Shown piece after piece: positions 33,660-35,268 of a stretch of DNA of 35,268 nt (positions are counted from its first letter, which is position 1; every line of letters begins with the position of its first letter). The DNA comes from a virus. Position numbers and translations under genes: made by a program. A model generated the notes under the pieces. The model saw only the letters and a list, made by a program, of their open reading frames with translations, did not search any database and had not been told where the DNA came from. The DNA lies in the IMG/VR virus record IMGVR_UViG_3300025132_000133, positions 1-35,268 of that record; one strand, 5' to 3'.

Positions 33660-34472
33660 TTATACTAATGATAACTCTTTTAGTTTTGCTCTTAATATAG
33701 TTAATGTTCCAGAATTCTTTTTATCCTTAAGGTAAACAATAGCATTTTCAGTTGTATCACCAATTACTTCATCAATAAAAATAACTTGGTTTCCAATTTT
33801 CCTTAAAACACCAGCTGAAACCATTTCTTCAATTTCTGCTCTTAGTTCTAAGTTTTTATCTGTTGCTATCCTTACAAACTTTTTAGGATTAGAATTTTTT
33901 AACTCATATAAAGAATTTTCAATTTGATCGTCTGTCATTCTATCTGGATTAGTGTTAGACATTAATCTTAAAATTCTCTTCATATTCTTTAAATTAGAAG
34001 AGACTTTAATAAATTCTTTATCTGCATCTTTCTTAAGTTTGATAGTGTTATTTTTAACTTTATCTTCTCTTGAAAGATCTTGAATATAGAATTTTTTAGT
34101 AATATCTGATTCCATTTCCTCTTTAGTTAAAGCTACATAAGGATGTTTGATTGCAAAATTATATTTAATATAATCCATAATACTTAATGGATTGCCATCA
34201 TCATCTTTACCTACTTCTAATTCAACACCTGTAAAGCCTACAGGAATTGTCATATCTGCCCAAAATTTTTTAGAATATCTTGGCCAATCTACATGTTCAG
34301 GTGATACGTCAAGTATTCCTTGCATGTACTTTTTTTCTTCTTCAGGACTAAATCCTTTCAAAGGTTGTCTATTTACATAGACACTACTAAGCCTAGTTTT
34401 TGCTTCGGCTCTTACTTGTTTAGGTAAGTGACCTCCTAGGTCCTTTCTCCTTAAAAACACTTTTTTACTCAT
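33660..34472 (-). CDS. Uncharacterised protein next to the capsid gene, 270 aa
   Basis: This is a 270-residue, Lys/Glu-rich protein. The N-terminal part has HLPKQVRAEAKTRLSS, VNRQPLKGFSPEEEKKYM, KKFWADMTIPVGFTGVELEV and MDYIKYNFAIKHPYVAL. The middle is a long charged helix, and the C-terminal third (SNTNPDRMTDDQIENSLYEL, AEIEEMVSAGVLRKIGNQVI) looks like a small winged or alpha-beta domain. I recall similar proteins directly after the capsid gene in crAss-like and related marine phages, without known function. There is no signal peptide or membrane segment. It could be an auxiliary capsid or assembly protein. The gap upstream holds a hairpin that may limit its expression relative to the capsid. 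Confidence 0.55.
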   Translation of the reverse strand: MSKKVFLRRKDLGGHLPKQVRAEAKTRLSSVYVNRQPLKGFSPEEEKKYMQGILDVSPEHVDWPRYSKKFWADMTIPVGFTGVELEVGKDDDGNPLSIMDYIKYNFAIKHPYVALTKEEMESDITKKFYIQDLSREDKVKNNTIKLKKDADKEFIKVSSNLKNMKRILRLMSNTNPDRMTDDQIENSLYELKNSNPKKFVRIATDKNLELRAEIEEMVSAGVLRKIGNQVIFIDEVIGDTTENAIVYLKDKKNSGTLTILRAKLKELSLV

Positions 34473-34551
34473 AATACAGTTCTTTTAAAGTTTTAGTTAG
34501 TGGATGTAAAGAATAACTCTCCAAATTATATTTATAGTTAATTAAAGATGC

Positions 34552-34567
34552 GGGGGATTGCTCCCCC
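34552..34567 (-). terminator. GC hairpin with GNRA loop after the capsid gene
   Basis: On the minus strand GGGGGA pairs with TCCCCC around a GCAA loop (6-bp stem, stable tetraloop). It is followed by GCATCTTTAATTAAC, with only a weak T run. It lies about 46 nt downstream of the capsid stop in a 141-nt gap, the largest gap in the window. It may be an inefficient intrinsic terminator or a 3'-end stabiliser of capsid mRNA. Confidence 0.55.
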
Positions 34568-34613
34568 ACAACCTTAATCAAAAACCAATATATAGACGCA
34601 CGTTAATGCCAAA

Positions 34614-35268
34614 TTAGGACGCTACACAAGTAATATCAAGCGAAGTATCAAATCTCTTAAGAGCAATACCAGCTGTCTTTAACATGTGAACGCTTGCCCC
34701 GTCAACATCAGATGCTCTAGCAGAAGTTGAATCAAATCCTCTAGGAACTACAGATCCAGCTACACACCATCTCATAGACTCACGACCTTTCTTAGAGATC
34801 ATTTGTAAGTTATTTTGACCATCATAATTTGATTGATCAACAAATACCATTCTATAAGACTCAAGAGAGTATCCAGTTGTTGGGTGCTTAGCACGAGCTT
34901 GAGCAACTGCACCATGGTCAAATAGTGGAAGTTTTACCACATTTACCACATGTCCATCTACATGCTCGTACGAAGTAAAGTAACCAGTTAAACCTAATGA
35001 TCTACCAGAACCTGTGATGAATCTATTCTCACCACCAACTTTCCAGCTATTAGCTGCAGCGCTGAAGTGAGATTTAAGAGCTTCATCAAATTCACGAGCT
35101 CCACCAGTACCAGTGTAAAGAGTTACTTGTTTTTGAGCAGCATCAGTCATTGAATAAAATAAATCACCGATGATGTTCTTAAGTTTTGTTTCAGTCATTG
35201 TAGAGTAAGTGTCTGTTTCAACAATTTGCTCTAAAAGACCAGGACCTACGATTACAGGTTGTCCATTC
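34614..35268 (-). CDS. Major capsid protein, C-terminal part (cut by the window edge)
   Basis: 217 residues are visible. The frame is open up to the window edge; a Met codon at 35198 is internal, because coding continues upstream with NGQPVIVGPGLLEQIVETDT. The features I associate with crAss-like HK97-fold capsid proteins are LFYSMTDAAQKQVTLYTGTG, RSLGLTGYFTSYEHVDGHVV, YRMVFVD, KGRESMRWCVAGSVVPRGF and the end IALKRFDTSLDITCVAS. The GSVVPRGF and RFDTSLD segments are especially telling. The protein builds the icosahedral shell. The gene is followed by a GC hairpin and then the 270-aa gene. Capsid identity is well supported by context (ring, muzzle and cargo genes downstream); the N-terminal part is not in the window. 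Confidence 0.8.
   Translation of the reverse strand, partial: NGQPVIVGPGLLEQIVETDTYSTMTETKLKNIIGDLFYSMTDAAQKQVTLYTGTGGAREFDEALKSHFSAAANSWKVGGENRFITGSGRSLGLTGYFTSYEHVDGHVVNVVKLPLFDHGAVAQARAKHPTTGYSLESYRMVFVDQSNYDGQNNLQMISKKGRESMRWCVAGSVVPRGFDSTSARASDVDGASVHMLKTAGIALKRFDTSLDITCVAS

Noticed and set aside
34473-34551. Possible Bacteroidota-type promoter (TATAATTTG on the minus strand) between the capsid hairpin and the 270-aa gene
   Set aside because: The match to TAnnTTTG is imperfect and no convincing upstream TTG element at the right distance was seen. In such AT-rich DNA this occurs by chance.
35196-35198. Met codon at 35198 as the start of a short gene
   Set aside because: The same frame continues open upstream to the window edge with capsid-like sequence, so this Met is internal to the major capsid protein.
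1-35268. tRNA genes, integrase, attachment sites or insertion sequences
   Set aside because: Intergenic spaces are almost all below 50 bases and I saw no cloverleaf, inverted terminal repeat or recombinase motif. The small tyrosine-rich proteins show no integrase catalytic pattern.

Overview
The window is about 35 kb of AT-rich (roughly one third GC, by eye) phage DNA. Every gene I can support lies on the minus strand, so transcription runs from high to low coordinates. It looks like most of the late (virion, fibre and lysis) region of a crAss-like phage (order Crassvirales) that probably infects a marine member of the Bacteroidota, most likely a flavobacterium. This rests on the following: a major-capsid C-terminus, ring/tubular connector proteins, a muzzle (P22 gp10-like) protein and cargo proteins in crAss-like order; ATG starts preceded by A/T-rich leaders without a clear Shine-Dalgarno sequence; signal peptides cleaved before Gln, as in Bacteroidota; a type IX secretion C-terminal sorting domain on a phage gene; and fibre and small-protein types that I recall from marine virome phages. 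No search was run, so all family names come from recognition of the sequence.

Layout in transcription order. (1) 35268-32501: C-terminal part of the major capsid protein, a hairpin terminator candidate, an uncharacterised 270-aa protein, and a 385-aa ring-type protein. (2) 32476-24229: a virion/fibre block with a 309-aa protein, a small beta-rich 125-aa protein followed by a strong intrinsic terminator, a Cys-rich 177-aa protein, a 1451-aa fibre/adhesin with GC[TM]D-type Cys repeats, a 479-aa fibre and a 147-aa helical protein. (3) 24220-21401: a cassette of small, translationally coupled genes: an exported outer-membrane-barrel-like protein, a staphylococcal-nuclease-fold nuclease, two tiny genes (34 and 50 aa, the first with 8 Cys), two small membrane coiled-coil proteins, an exported thioredoxin-fold protein lacking CxxC, and a two-TM holin-like protein. 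(4) 21404-18039: a 1121-aa secreted protein with signal peptide, MAM domain, about 17 Cys repeats and a type IX secretion sorting domain. (5) 18034-13961: a small beta protein, a DUF5675-type protein, an 811-aa fibre with three internal repeats, a small virion-type protein and a GTA-type 3-TM holin. (6) 13961-1: a ring protein, a Lys/Gly-rich YxxGG-repeat protein, a conserved 157-aa protein, a tail-tubular/ring protein, the 2176-aa muzzle protein, two cargo/ejection-type proteins, and the start of one more gene that runs off the left edge.

The crAss virion genes of blocks 1 and 6 are separated by about 18.5 kb of fibres, lysis genes and exported proteins. I infer that the middle block adapts the phage to its host surface (adhesion, envelope modification, lysis), while the flanks build the capsid, neck and tail. 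The strongest candidates for undescribed biology are the phage-encoded type IX secretion substrate with its neighbouring exported proteins, and a [YMF]xxGG motif repeated in three separate virion-module proteins that may be a processing or packaging signal. Coding is very dense. There is no gene-free stretch above 300 bases, and I saw no tRNA, CRISPR array, insertion sequence or integrase.
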